From the NCBI GenBank assembly GCA_004144175.1, contig SEFT01000001.1:1-64000 (forward strand): a stretch of DNA of 64,000 nt, written 5' to 3'. This stretch comes from Sphingobacteriales bacterium. GTDB taxonomy: Bacteria; Bacteroidota; Bacteroidia; Chitinophagales; Chitinophagaceae. The notes below the pieces were generated by a model. It saw only the letters and a list, made by a program, of their open reading frames with translations, was not told where the DNA came from and made no database searches. The number at the start of each line of letters is the position of its first letter. Within the stretch, counting starts at the first letter, position 1. Positions 44,415 through 52,415 of the stretch are shown piece by piece. The translations under genes and the position numbers were made by a program.

Positions 44415-44978
44415 ATGGGTCGTCCGGTTCAATATAATACGAATGTGAAGTTGGCAGAAATACCGGAAGGGTATTCGGGAGAAGGCTTTATGGCCACCTC
44501 TTTTGATAAAGTGATAGGTTTAGCTCGTAAGAACTCGCTCTGGCCTTTACCATTTGCCACATCTTGCTGCGGTATCGAGTTTATGGCTACCATGGGTGCC
44601 AACTACGACCTGGCCCGTTTCGGCTCGGAGCGTATGGGCTTTACCCCCCGCCAGTGCGATATGTTGCTGGTAGCAGGTACCATTGCTAAAAAGATGGCTC
44701 CGATACTTCGCCAGGTATACCTGCAAATGGCTGAGCCCCGTTGGGTTGTAGCCATAGGCGCATGTGCATCGAGCGGCGGTATATTCGATTCTTATTCAGT
44801 ACTACAAGGCATCGATCAGGTAATACCTGTAGATGTGTACGTTTCAGGATGTCCTCCGCGCCCTGAGGCGATACTGGATGGTATTATGAAAATACAGGAT
44901 CTGGTGCAGAACGAGAGTGTGAGAAGAAGAAATAGTGACCATTATAAAGGCCTGCTGAACAGCTACGGCATACAATAA
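44415..44978 (+). CDS. nuoB: NADH-quinone oxidoreductase subunit B
   Basis: 187 aa. Carries the terminal N2 [4Fe-4S] cluster: TSCCGIEF gives two adjacent Cys, with further ligands in GACASSGG and VSGCPPRPEAI. Peripheral arm, next to the quinone site. A solo copy of the TTTTGACTT repeat stands between it and nuoC. Confidence 0.96.
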   Translation: MGRPVQYNTNVKLAEIPEGYSGEGFMATSFDKVIGLARKNSLWPLPFATSCCGIEFMATMGANYDLARFGSERMGFTPRQCDMLLVAGTIAKKMAPILRQVYLQMAEPRWVVAIGACASSGGIFDSYSVLQGIDQVIPVDVYVSGCPPRPEAILDGIMKIQDLVQNESVRRRNSDHYKGLLNSYGIQ

Positions 44979-45005
44979 TATCAAAGGCTAAAATCCGGTT
45001 TGAGG

Positions 45006-45032
45006 TTTTGACTTTTTGACTTTTGACTTTAT
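45006..45032 (+). repeat. Solo TTTTGACTT-type repeat between nuoB and nuoC
   Basis: TTTTGACTTTTTGACTTTTGACTTTAT-like sequence, the same repeat type and orientation as the right arm (49621-49644) of the four-helix-bundle cassette. It ends 6 bp before the nuoC ATG, just as the other ends 6 bp before the nuoG ATG. It may be a solo scar. Confidence 0.7.
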
Positions 45033-45038
45033 ACAGTT

Positions 45039-45557
45039 ATGGCTTTGACCAACGAAAGAATAAAAGAACGTATAACAGAAAAGTTCGGTGAGCAGATAAC
45101 CGAGTGGGAAGAAAGCTATGGAATGCTTTCTTTTCGTGTGCCTGCTACGAAGAACTTGGAAATAGTACAGTTCCTCTATCAAGACGAGGAGCTGGGCTTC
45201 CGCTTTCTGACTGATCTTACCGGGAATCATTTCCCCGAACGTAAGGATGAAGAGCTGTGCGTAGTATGTCACCTACACAATATGGTGGCTAACGCAAGGA
45301 TACGTGTTAGAGCTTATGTGCCGGTAGCGCAGCCGGATATTCATTCGCTGACGCCGGTATTCTCCGGCGCCAACTGGATGGAGCGTGAGACTTATGATTT
45401 CTTTGGGATAAACTTTGTAGGCCATCCGAACCTGACGCGTATACTGAATGTGGATGATATGGATTACTTCCCGATGCGTAAGGAATATGCAATGGAAGAT
45501 CCTACACGTGTAGATAAGGATGATGAAATGTTTGGCCGCGGCGGAACTGTGGTTTAA
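45039..45557 (+). CDS. nuoC: NADH-quinone oxidoreductase subunit C
   Basis: 172 aa. NuoC domain with FLTDLTGNHFPER, SANWMERETYDFFGINFVGH-type core and LTRILNVDDMDYFPMRKEY. Peripheral-arm subunit without cofactors. Separate from nuoD here, unlike the fused NuoCD of enterobacteria. Confidence 0.95.
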   Translation: MALTNERIKERITEKFGEQITEWEESYGMLSFRVPATKNLEIVQFLYQDEELGFRFLTDLTGNHFPERKDEELCVVCHLHNMVANARIRVRAYVPVAQPDIHSLTPVFSGANWMERETYDFFGINFVGHPNLTRILNVDDMDYFPMRKEYAMEDPTRVDKDDEMFGRGGTVV

Positions 45558-45584
45558 TTAATAAATATCGACAGAGGACTTGCA

Positions 45585-46823
45585 ATGTCTGACCAAAAAC
45601 ATATACAGCTGGCCGACGAATCGTTGGCAAAGCAAAGCACTACGCTAAACCTGGGGCCTACGCACCCGGCCACGCATGGTGTGTTTCAAAACATACTGGA
45701 GATAGATGGTGAGAAGGTGCTGAGTGCAGTGCCTACGATCGGGTATATACACCGCGCATTCGAAAAGATTGCTGAACGCCGTCCGTACTACCAGATCACA
45801 CCGCTTACCGACCGTCTTAACTATTGCTCGGCACCTATTAATAATATGGGCTGGCACCTGACGATAGAAAAGCTGTTGGGTATTAAAACGCCAAAGCGTG
45901 TTGACTATTTGCGTGTGCTGATAATGGAACTGGCGCGTATCGCCGACCACCTGATATGCAACTCGGTTGTGGCGGTGGATACCGGTGCACTTACCGGCTT
46001 TACCTATGTGTTCCAGTGGCGTGAGCTTATTTATGAGATATATGAAGAAGTGTGCGGCAGCCGCCTGACTACCAACATAGGCCGTGTGGGTGGGTTCGAG
46101 CGCAACTTCTCTGAGGTAGCTTTCCAAAAAGTTCAGAAGTTCCTAGATACCTTCCCGAAGGTGATGAAGGAATTTGAAACCCTCCTTACCCGCAACCGTA
46201 TCTTCATGGAGCGTTGCATAGGAGCAGGACCAATAAATGCGGAGCGCGCGCTGAACTATAGCTTTACAGGGCCGAACCTGCGTGCTGCCGGTGTAGACTA
46301 TGATGTACGCGTAGCGCAGCCATACTGCTCTTACGAAGATTTTGACTTTAAAGTGCCTGTAGGTACTACCGGCGATGTGTACGACCGCTACCTGGTACGT
46401 AATGCCGAAATATGGGAGAGCTACAGCATAGTGCAGCAGGCAATGAATAAACTGGCACAACTGGAGAAAGAAGATCCATCGCAGAAGGAAGTATTCTATG
46501 CAAAGGAAGCAGACAAGTTCCACCTGCCGCCTAAAGAGGATGTGTATACGAAGATGGAAGCATTGATCTTCCACTTTAAGATGATAATGGGTGAGATAGA
46601 CGTGCTGCCGGGTGAGATATACAACGCAGTAGAAGGTGCGAACGGAGAGGTAGGTTACTACCTGATAAGTGACGGAGGCCGTACACCATACCGCCTGCAC
46701 TTCCGCAGACCATGCTTTATTTATTACCAGGCATATCCTGAGATAATTAAAGACGGTCTCCTAAGTGATGCGGTTATTACTTTGAGTAGTCTCAATGTAA
46801 TTGCAGGAGAATTGGACGCTTAA
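45585..46823 (+). CDS. nuoD: NADH-quinone oxidoreductase subunit D
   Basis: 412 aa, the 49-kDa-type subunit that forms the quinone cavity with NuoB: LGPTHPATHGVFQN (His loop), GYIHRAFEKIAERR, RVGGFERNF, and GEVGYYLISDGGRTPYRLHFR near the C-terminus. Starts 28 bp after nuoC. Confidence 0.96.
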   Translation: MSDQKHIQLADESLAKQSTTLNLGPTHPATHGVFQNILEIDGEKVLSAVPTIGYIHRAFEKIAERRPYYQITPLTDRLNYCSAPINNMGWHLTIEKLLGIKTPKRVDYLRVLIMELARIADHLICNSVVAVDTGALTGFTYVFQWRELIYEIYEEVCGSRLTTNIGRVGGFERNFSEVAFQKVQKFLDTFPKVMKEFETLLTRNRIFMERCIGAGPINAERALNYSFTGPNLRAAGVDYDVRVAQPYCSYEDFDFKVPVGTTGDVYDRYLVRNAEIWESYSIVQQAMNKLAQLEKEDPSQKEVFYAKEADKFHLPPKEDVYTKMEALIFHFKMIMGEIDVLPGEIYNAVEGANGEVGYYLISDGGRTPYRLHFRRPCFIYYQAYPEIIKDGLLSDAVITLSSLNVIAGELDA

Positions 46824-46844
46824 TTAACAACTCTAAATAAAAAA

Positions 46845-46867
46845 GGCCCCTTTAGGGGTTGGGGTTT
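46845..46867 (+). repeat. GGGG-hairpin element before nuoE
   Basis: GGCCCCTTTAGGGGTTGGGG then TTT and the nuoE ATG. CCCC pairs with GGGG across TTTA. Same family as the elements before nuoK and nuoL. Confidence 0.7.
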
Positions 46868-47365
46868 ATGAAATTTTCGCAAGAGAAATTAGATAAGGCA
46901 AAAGAGATCATGGCACGCTACCCGGAAGGGAAGCAAAAAAGTGCGCTGATACCTTTGCTGCACATAGCTCAGGAAGAGAACAACGGCTGGCTGGACATCG
47001 CTACCATGGATTATGTAGCAGAGATACTTTCTATCAAGCCGATAGAAGTATATGAGGTAGCTACCTTTTACACGATGTTCAACCTGAAGCCTGTTGGTAA
47101 ATATGTATTTGAAGTATGCCGTACGGGGCCTTGTATGCTCAACGGCAGCGATCATATCATAGATTATATAAAAGACAAGCTGGGCATCAAAGAAGGTGAA
47201 ACTACTCCCGATGGAATGTTTACCCTGAAACCGGCAGAGTGCCTGGGCGCTTGTGGTTATGCACCTATGATGCAGTTGGGTAAGTTCTACCGCGAGCACC
47301 TGACGAAAGAAAAAGTAGACCAGATAATAGACGAATGCAGAAGAGGCGTAGCAATTGTTAACTAA
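46868..47365 (+). CDS. nuoE: NADH-quinone oxidoreductase subunit E
   Basis: 165 aa thioredoxin-like [2Fe-2S] protein. The cluster ligands are seen in VCRTGPCML and CLGACGYAP (C-x4-C and C-x3-C). ATG 46868 is preferred over the TTG three codons earlier. It works with NuoF at the NADH end. Preceded by a GGGG hairpin element; the next gene is a non-nuo gene starting 4 bp after the stop. Confidence 0.94.
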   Translation: MKFSQEKLDKAKEIMARYPEGKQKSALIPLLHIAQEENNGWLDIATMDYVAEILSIKPIEVYEVATFYTMFNLKPVGKYVFEVCRTGPCMLNGSDHIIDYIKDKLGIKEGETTPDGMFTLKPAECLGACGYAPMMQLGKFYREHLTKEKVDQIIDECRRGVAIVN

Positions 47366-47369
47366 GCCG

Positions 47370-47792
47370 ATGCGTACTGTTGTAACTATATTATTGCTCT
47401 TTATTTACAGTACTGTAATGACGCAAGCCGGAGCAGACGACGTTAGAAAGGCAATCACAGAATTGAATAAGGCATTACTGCAAAAGGATTCTGTGACGCT
47501 GAAGAAACTATCGCATGAGAACCTGACTTATGGCCACTCCAATGGGTGGATTGAGACAAGGCAGGACGTGATAGGTAATCTGTATAACGGTAAGCTGACC
47601 TATACTAAAATAGAACAGCAGGAACCGAAAATATGGATGGAAGGCAAAACGGCAACGGTAAGAAAGGATGCAACGGCGGCAATACTGCTCGATGGCAAAC
47701 CGATGGAACTGAAGCTACATGTGCTACAGGTTTGGGTGAAGACAAAGAAAGGCTGGCAACTGGTAAGCAGGCAGAGTGTGAAGTTGGGATAG
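47370..47792 (+). CDS. Exported NTF2-like (DUF4440-type) protein inside the nuo operon
   Basis: 140 aa from ATG 47370; a TTG upstream overlaps nuoE. Signal peptide to about residue 20 (STVMTQA), then an NTF2-like domain: AITELNKALLQKDSVTLKKL, ENLTYGHSNGWIETRQDVI, and the end VWVKTKKGWQLVSRQSVKL. Members are small periplasmic or catalytic scaffolds of varied role. It lies between nuoE and nuoF, which are normally adjacent, on the same strand. No functional link to complex I is known to me; probably an inserted passenger. Confidence 0.82.
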   Translation: MRTVVTILLLFIYSTVMTQAGADDVRKAITELNKALLQKDSVTLKKLSHENLTYGHSNGWIETRQDVIGNLYNGKLTYTKIEQQEPKIWMEGKTATVRKDATAAILLDGKPMELKLHVLQVWVKTKKGWQLVSRQSVKLG

Positions 47793-47852
47793 AAAATTAG
47801 AAGTTCATTAAAATTCAATAACAACCGAAGCATAAGCTTGGGTAATTATAAA

Positions 47853-47880
47853 AGAGCCCTGTTGGGTTTGGGATTGTTTT
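47853..47880 (+). repeat. Degenerate GGGG-hairpin element before nuoF
   Basis: GAGCCCTGTTGGGTTTGGGATT followed by GTTTT and the nuoF ATG: a weaker copy of the CCCC/GGGG-TTGGGG element seen before nuoE, nuoK and nuoL. Confidence 0.5.
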
Positions 47881-49233
47881 ATGGCGATCAAATTATTATT
47901 AGAGAACGCACACATTGAGGGAATTCGTTATTACGAGGCCTATCGCAAGAACGGTGGTTACCGTGCAGTGGAGAAGGCCTTCAAGATGACGCCCGATGAG
48001 ATAGTGGAAGAAGTGAAGAAGAGCGGCCTGCGTGGTCGCGGTGGTGCAGGTTTCCCTACCGGTATGAAGTGGAGCTTCCTGGCTAAGCCGGAAGGCGTTC
48101 CGCGTCACCTGGTATGTAATGCGGACGAATCAGAGCCGGGTACTTTTAAGGACCGCTACCTGATGGAGTTCCTGCCGCACCTGTTTATAGAAGGTCTTAT
48201 CATCAGCAGCTTTGCGCTGGGCAGCAATCTTACGTATATCTACATCCGTGGCGAGTATTCATGGATACCGGATATACTGGAGCAGGCCATACAGGAAGCA
48301 AAGAACAATGGCTGGCTGGGTAAGAACATACTAGGTAGTGGATTTGACTGTGAAATATATGTGCAACGCGGTGGTGGTGCCTACATATGTGGCGAGGAAA
48401 CAGCCCTGATCGAGAGCCTGGAGGGTAAGCGCGGTAACCCGCGTATCAAGCCGCCATTCCCGGCCATACAGGGTGTGTGGATGAGGCCAACCGTGGTAAA
48501 CAACGTAGAAACGATTGCCGCCGTAGTGCCGATCATCAATATGACCGGTGAGGAATACGCCAAAATAGGCATAGGCCGATCAACCGGTACCAAGTTGCTT
48601 TCGGTTTGCGGTAACGTAAATAAGCCGGGCGTGTACGAAATAGATATGACCATCTCGGTAGAGGAGTTTATCTATTCGGACGAGTACTGTGGCGGCATAC
48701 CCAATGGCAAACGCCTGAAGGCATGTATCCCTGGTGGTTCGTCCGTACCGATAGTACCGGCTAACCTACTATTTAAGACGGCTAAGGGTGAAACGCGCTA
48801 CATGAATTACGAAAGCCTGTCGGACGGTGGATTTGCTACCGGTACGATGATGGGTTCGGGTGGTTTTATCGTATTGGACGAAGACCAGTGCGTAGTGCGC
48901 CATACCATGACGCTGGCGCGCTTCTACAACCACGAAAGCTGTGGACAGTGCAGCCCATGCCGCGAAGGTACCGGCTGGATGTACAAAATACTGAAGAACA
49001 TAGAATACGGAAAAGGTAAGATAAGCGATATAGACCTGCTTTGGGATATCCAGCGCAAGATAGAAGGTAACACCATCTGTCCGCTGGGCGATGCCGCTGC
49101 ATGGCCCGTAGCCGCAGCCATCCGCCACTTCCGCGATGAGTTTGAATGGCACGTGCTGCATCCTGATGAGGCGCAGAAAAGGAATTTTGGGTTAGCGCAT
49201 TATGCAGATCCGCTACCAGTAGTGACTGCCTAA
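47881..49233 (+). CDS. nuoF: NADH-quinone oxidoreductase subunit F
   Basis: 450 aa, the NADH- and FMN-binding subunit: GRGGAGFPTGMKW, NADESEPGTFKDR (FMN/NADH site), RGGGAYICGEETAL, and the [4Fe-4S] motif ESCGQCSPCREGT with NTICPLGDA. Its stop codon TAA is the first three bases of the left inverted repeat of the following cassette. Confidence 0.97.
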   Translation: MAIKLLLENAHIEGIRYYEAYRKNGGYRAVEKAFKMTPDEIVEEVKKSGLRGRGGAGFPTGMKWSFLAKPEGVPRHLVCNADESEPGTFKDRYLMEFLPHLFIEGLIISSFALGSNLTYIYIRGEYSWIPDILEQAIQEAKNNGWLGKNILGSGFDCEIYVQRGGGAYICGEETALIESLEGKRGNPRIKPPFPAIQGVWMRPTVVNNVETIAAVVPIINMTGEEYAKIGIGRSTGTKLLSVCGNVNKPGVYEIDMTISVEEFIYSDEYCGGIPNGKRLKACIPGGSSVPIVPANLLFKTAKGETRYMNYESLSDGGFATGTMMGSGGFIVLDEDQCVVRHTMTLARFYNHESCGQCSPCREGTGWMYKILKNIEYGKGKISDIDLLWDIQRKIEGNTICPLGDAAAWPVAAAIRHFRDEFEWHVLHPDEAQKRNFGLAHYADPLPVVTA

Positions 49234-49644
49234 GTCAAAACTCAAAAGTGAAAAGCTAAAAGTGGGTAATGACATCAAATACCGCTGTTATCAGTTTTCA
49301 ATAAAAATGATAAGGTATTTGAAAAGCAAGAACTGGGATACTTTTAGCATGGTGGCTGCAAAACAAGTAATGCGTTCTGCAATGTCTGTAGGTGCAAATG
49401 TGGTGGAAGCTGCTAATAGTTCTTCGAGGATTGAGTTTAAACGGTATTATGAAATAGCCTTAAAATCCAGTAATGAGACGAAATACTGGTTTTGCATCAT
49501 AAGGGATGGATTTGAAGTGAAAGATGAAGTTTTAAAGGAGTTGTTGAAGGAATGCGACGAGATATCTAAAATATTGGCATCCTCCATTCTGACAATTAAA
49601 GCGAGTAAATAATTTTTTGGTTTTGACTTTTAACTTTTGACTTA
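49231..49644. mobile_element. Candidate 414-bp insertion cassette with inverted repeats
   Basis: The arms 49231-49254 and 49621-49644 are inverted repeats of 24 bp matching at 21 positions (TAAGTCAAAA.T.AAAAGT.AAAA). Between them lies only one gene, for a four-helix-bundle protein. A further copy of the arm is found alone before nuoC. No transposase is encoded, so movement would need something in trans, or the four-helix protein itself. Calling it mobile is inference from the repeats and the operon context. Confidence 0.5.
49262..49612 (+). CDS. Four helix bundle protein (23S rRNA IVS/S23 family)
   Basis: 116 aa, all helical. The pattern VAAKQVMRSAMSVGANVVEAANSSSRIEFKRYYEIALKSSNETKYW is the family core (RSAxSxGANxxEA, then IALKxxxETxYW). 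The start is a GTG at 49262; the next in-frame ATG (49307) would cut helix 1. Relatives are encoded in intervening sequences of 23S rRNA genes and resemble the Avd accessory proteins of diversity-generating retroelements. No function in complex I is known. It sits between nuoF and nuoG inside inverted repeats. Confidence 0.88.
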   Translation: MGNDIKYRCYQFSIKMIRYLKSKNWDTFSMVAAKQVMRSAMSVGANVVEAANSSSRIEFKRYYEIALKSSNETKYWFCIIRDGFEVKDEVLKELLKECDEISKILASSILTIKASK

Positions 49645-49650
49645 TATATC

Positions 49651-50736
49651 ATGTCTGAAGTACAGAATTTTAAAGTAACGATTGATAATATAACGCTCGA
49701 GGTACCACCCGGTACTACGATACTGAATGCGGCGCGCATGATAGGTGGTGAGGTGACTCCCCCTGCCATGTGCTATTATAGCAAGCTACAGGGCAGCGGT
49801 GGTAAATGCCGTACCTGCCTGGTAGAGGTAAGCAAGGGTTCGGAAAAAGACCCCCGCCCGATGCCGAAGTTGGTAGCCAGCTGCCGCACTACCGTGATGG
49901 ATGGAATGGAAGTGAAGAACATCACTTCGGAGAAGGTGCTGGACGCACGTAAAGGTGTAGTGGAGATGTTGCTGATAAACCACCCGCTGGATTGCCCTGT
50001 TTGCGACCAGGCCGGTGAGTGCCATCTGCAAGACTTGAGCTACGAGCACGGAGGCTCGGGTACACGCTACGAATTTGACCGCCGCACGTTTGAGAAGGAA
50101 GACATAGGTGAGTATATATCCCTGCACATGACCCGCTGTATCCTTTGCTACCGCTGTGTGTACACAGCCGAGCAACTTACGGAGCGCCGTGAGCATGGTG
50201 TGCTGGAGCGTGGCGATCATGCCGAGATCAGCACACTGCTGGGCAAGTCGCTGGATAACGAGTTCATAGGCAACGTAATAGACGTATGTCCCGTAGGTGC
50301 GCTTACCGATAAGACATTCCGCTTTAAGAACCGTGTATGGTTTACCAAGCCGGTAGATGCACATTGCAACTGCACCAAATGCAGCGGTAAAGTAAGGCTG
50401 TGGATGCGCGGAGATGAAGTGTTCCGCGTGACGGCCCGCAAAGACAAATGGGGCGAGGTGGAAGAATGGATCTGTAACGACTGTCGCTTCCACAAAAAAG
50501 ATGTGAAAGACTGGACTATAGAAGGTCCATCGAAGATAGACCGCCACAGTGTAATAGGTCAAGGCCACTACGTAGGGCTTAAGAAGACGCCTATACTGAT
50601 AGATAAAGTGATAGGTAAGAACCCTAAAATGCTGATGGATATACACGATGTGAGTGACGTGAACAAGCCTGAGATACACCTGTCTCAGATACAAGGCCCG
50701 GCTCATTCGGATGATTTCCAGAAGAAAGACAAGTAA
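49651..50736 (+). CDS. nuoG: Short NADH-quinone oxidoreductase subunit G
   Basis: 361 aa, far shorter than the 700-900 aa of proteobacterial NuoG. Present are the N-terminal [2Fe-2S] domain (MCYYSKLQGSGGKCRTCLVEV), the His/Cys [4Fe-4S] motif (HPLDCPVCDQAGECHLQD), a second [4Fe-4S] (CILCYRC and DVCPVGALT), and only the first part of the molybdopterin-type domain (CNCTKCSGKVR, CNDCRF), which ends soon after. The large catalysis-like domain is missing. A short NuoG appears usual in Bacteroidota, so it is probably functional. Confidence 0.93.
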   Translation: MSEVQNFKVTIDNITLEVPPGTTILNAARMIGGEVTPPAMCYYSKLQGSGGKCRTCLVEVSKGSEKDPRPMPKLVASCRTTVMDGMEVKNITSEKVLDARKGVVEMLLINHPLDCPVCDQAGECHLQDLSYEHGGSGTRYEFDRRTFEKEDIGEYISLHMTRCILCYRCVYTAEQLTERREHGVLERGDHAEISTLLGKSLDNEFIGNVIDVCPVGALTDKTFRFKNRVWFTKPVDAHCNCTKCSGKVRLWMRGDEVFRVTARKDKWGEVEEWICNDCRFHKKDVKDWTIEGPSKIDRHSVIGQGHYVGLKKTPILIDKVIGKNPKMLMDIHDVSDVNKPEIHLSQIQGPAHSDDFQKKDK

Positions 50737-50753
50737 AAATTTAACGAACTAAT

Positions 50754-50761
50754 TACTTTTG
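50754..50761 (+). promoter_or_regulatory. -7 box (TACTTTTG) directly before nuoH
   Basis: TACTTTTG ends 7 bases before the nuoH ATG, inside the 32-bp gap after nuoG. A possible internal nuo promoter giving a leaderless or near-leaderless message. Confidence 0.4.
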
Positions 50762-50768
50762 CGCCGTT

Positions 50769-51839
50769 ATGCTGCTACTGCAAATAGATTGGCCTTTTAT
50801 CATAGAGAAACTTATTCTCATATCTGTGATCCTCGGAGCATCGCTTGGCATTGCCATGTATGCTACCTGGGGCGAAAGGAAAGTTGCTGCTATTATGCAG
50901 GATCGTCTCGGCCCTAACCGTGCCGGCTTTATGGGTCTGTTGCAGCCACTGGCCGATGGGGTAAAGCTCTTCTTTAAAGAAGAGATCATCCCTGACCAGT
51001 CTACACGTGTGCTGTTTATCCTCGGGCCATGCCTGGCAATGCTTACAGCGCTTATGACCAGCGCTGTAATACCTTGGGGACCTGATGTTGAAATTGGGGA
51101 CCGTATCGTTTCGCTGCAGGTGGCAGATGTAAATATTGGTATCCTGTTCGTATTTGCCGTGGTGAGCCTTGGTGTATATGGTGTGATGCTGGGTGGCTGG
51201 GCTTCTAACAACAAGTTCTCGCTCCTTAGTAGTATCCGTGCGGCATCGCAGGCTATCTCTTACGAGCTGGCTATGGGCCTCAGCCTTATTGCGCTGCTGA
51301 TGATGACCAACTCGCTGAGCCTGCGCGACATCGTTGCACAGCAGCATGGCTTTTGGGAAGGCAACTACTTTACCTGGAACTTCTTCAAGCAACCTTTAGG
51401 CTTCATCATATTCCTTACCTGCTCTTTTGCAGAATTGAACCGTGCTCCGTTTGACCTACCGGAGTCGGAAAGTGAACTGAACATGGGCTATCACCTGGAG
51501 TACTCTTCTATGAAGTTGGGCTTCTACCTGTTCGCTGAGTACATCAACCTTTTTGTAAGCTCGGCTATACTGGCTACGCTGTTCTTCGGCGGTTACAACT
51601 TCCCGTTCATGGATGAGGTAGCGGGCGCCGTGCCGTCGGTGGTATTTGCCCTTATTTGTGTACTAGTACTTTTGACAAAAATTATTGCTTTCATACTGTT
51701 CTTCATGTTTGTACGCTGGACGCTGCCACGCTTCCGCTACGACCAGCTCATGAAACTGGGATGGAAATCCCTGATTCCGCTGGCGCTTATAAACATGATC
51801 ATAACAGCAGTAGTAATACTTTATGTATTTAATAGATAA
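50769..51839 (+). CDS. nuoH: NADH-quinone oxidoreductase subunit H
   Basis: 356 aa, eight membrane helices. Signatures of the quinone-channel subunit: GERKVAAIMQDRLGPNRAG near residue 37, AELNRAPFDLPESESELNMGYHLEYSS, and RWTLPRFRYDQLMKLGWK. Joins the membrane and peripheral arms. Confidence 0.96.
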   Translation: MLLLQIDWPFIIEKLILISVILGASLGIAMYATWGERKVAAIMQDRLGPNRAGFMGLLQPLADGVKLFFKEEIIPDQSTRVLFILGPCLAMLTALMTSAVIPWGPDVEIGDRIVSLQVADVNIGILFVFAVVSLGVYGVMLGGWASNNKFSLLSSIRAASQAISYELAMGLSLIALLMMTNSLSLRDIVAQQHGFWEGNYFTWNFFKQPLGFIIFLTCSFAELNRAPFDLPESESELNMGYHLEYSSMKLGFYLFAEYINLFVSSAILATLFFGGYNFPFMDEVAGAVPSVVFALICVLVLLTKIIAFILFFMFVRWTLPRFRYDQLMKLGWKSLIPLALINMIITAVVILYVFNR

Positions 51840-51898
51840 TAGAGTCAGAACGAATAGTGATGATTGATTTTTGACCGGACTTTATAATTAAAAAGAAA

Positions 51899-52411
51899 AT
51901 GCAAAAACTAACTAACAGATCAGCTGCCGTTGACCGGAGTCCGATGACTTTCAGTGAACGCATCTACATACCTTCTATCATGAAAGGTATGGCCATCACT
52001 GTTGGCCATATCTTTAAGAAAAAAGTTACCGTAAGCTACCCGGAAGAAAAACGTCCGTTTAGCCCGGTATTCCGCGGCCTGCACATCCTGAACCGTGATG
52101 AAGCGGGACGTGAGCGTTGCACAGCCTGCGGCCTTTGCGCACTTGCCTGCCCTGCCGAAGCCATTACGATGGAAGCAGCAGAACGCAAACCCGGAGAAGA
52201 AAACCTGTACCGCGAAGAAAAGTATGCAGCAAAATACGAGATTAACATGCTGCGCTGCATCTTCTGCGGATATTGCGAAGAGGCCTGCCCGAAAGATGCC
52301 GTGTACCTGAGTGAGACGCTGATGCCTTCGAACTACAGCCGTAAGAGCTTTATATATAAGAAAGAAGACCTGCTGATCCCTCACCCTAAAACGCAAGACG
52401 GCGCTAAGTAA
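51899..52411 (+). CDS. nuoI: NADH-quinone oxidoreductase subunit I
   Basis: 170 aa ferredoxin-type subunit with two CxxCxxCxxxC motifs, CTACGLCALACP and CIFCGYCEEACP, for clusters N6a and N6b. nuoJ begins 4 bp after its stop. Confidence 0.96.
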   Translation: MQKLTNRSAAVDRSPMTFSERIYIPSIMKGMAITVGHIFKKKVTVSYPEEKRPFSPVFRGLHILNRDEAGRERCTACGLCALACPAEAITMEAAERKPGEENLYREEKYAAKYEINMLRCIFCGYCEEACPKDAVYLSETLMPSNYSRKSFIYKKEDLLIPHPKTQDGAK

Positions 52412-52415
52412 TATT

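Noticed and set aside
45585-46823. Broken NuoCD fusion
   Set aside because: Separate nuoC and nuoD are the ancestral arrangement and both are complete.
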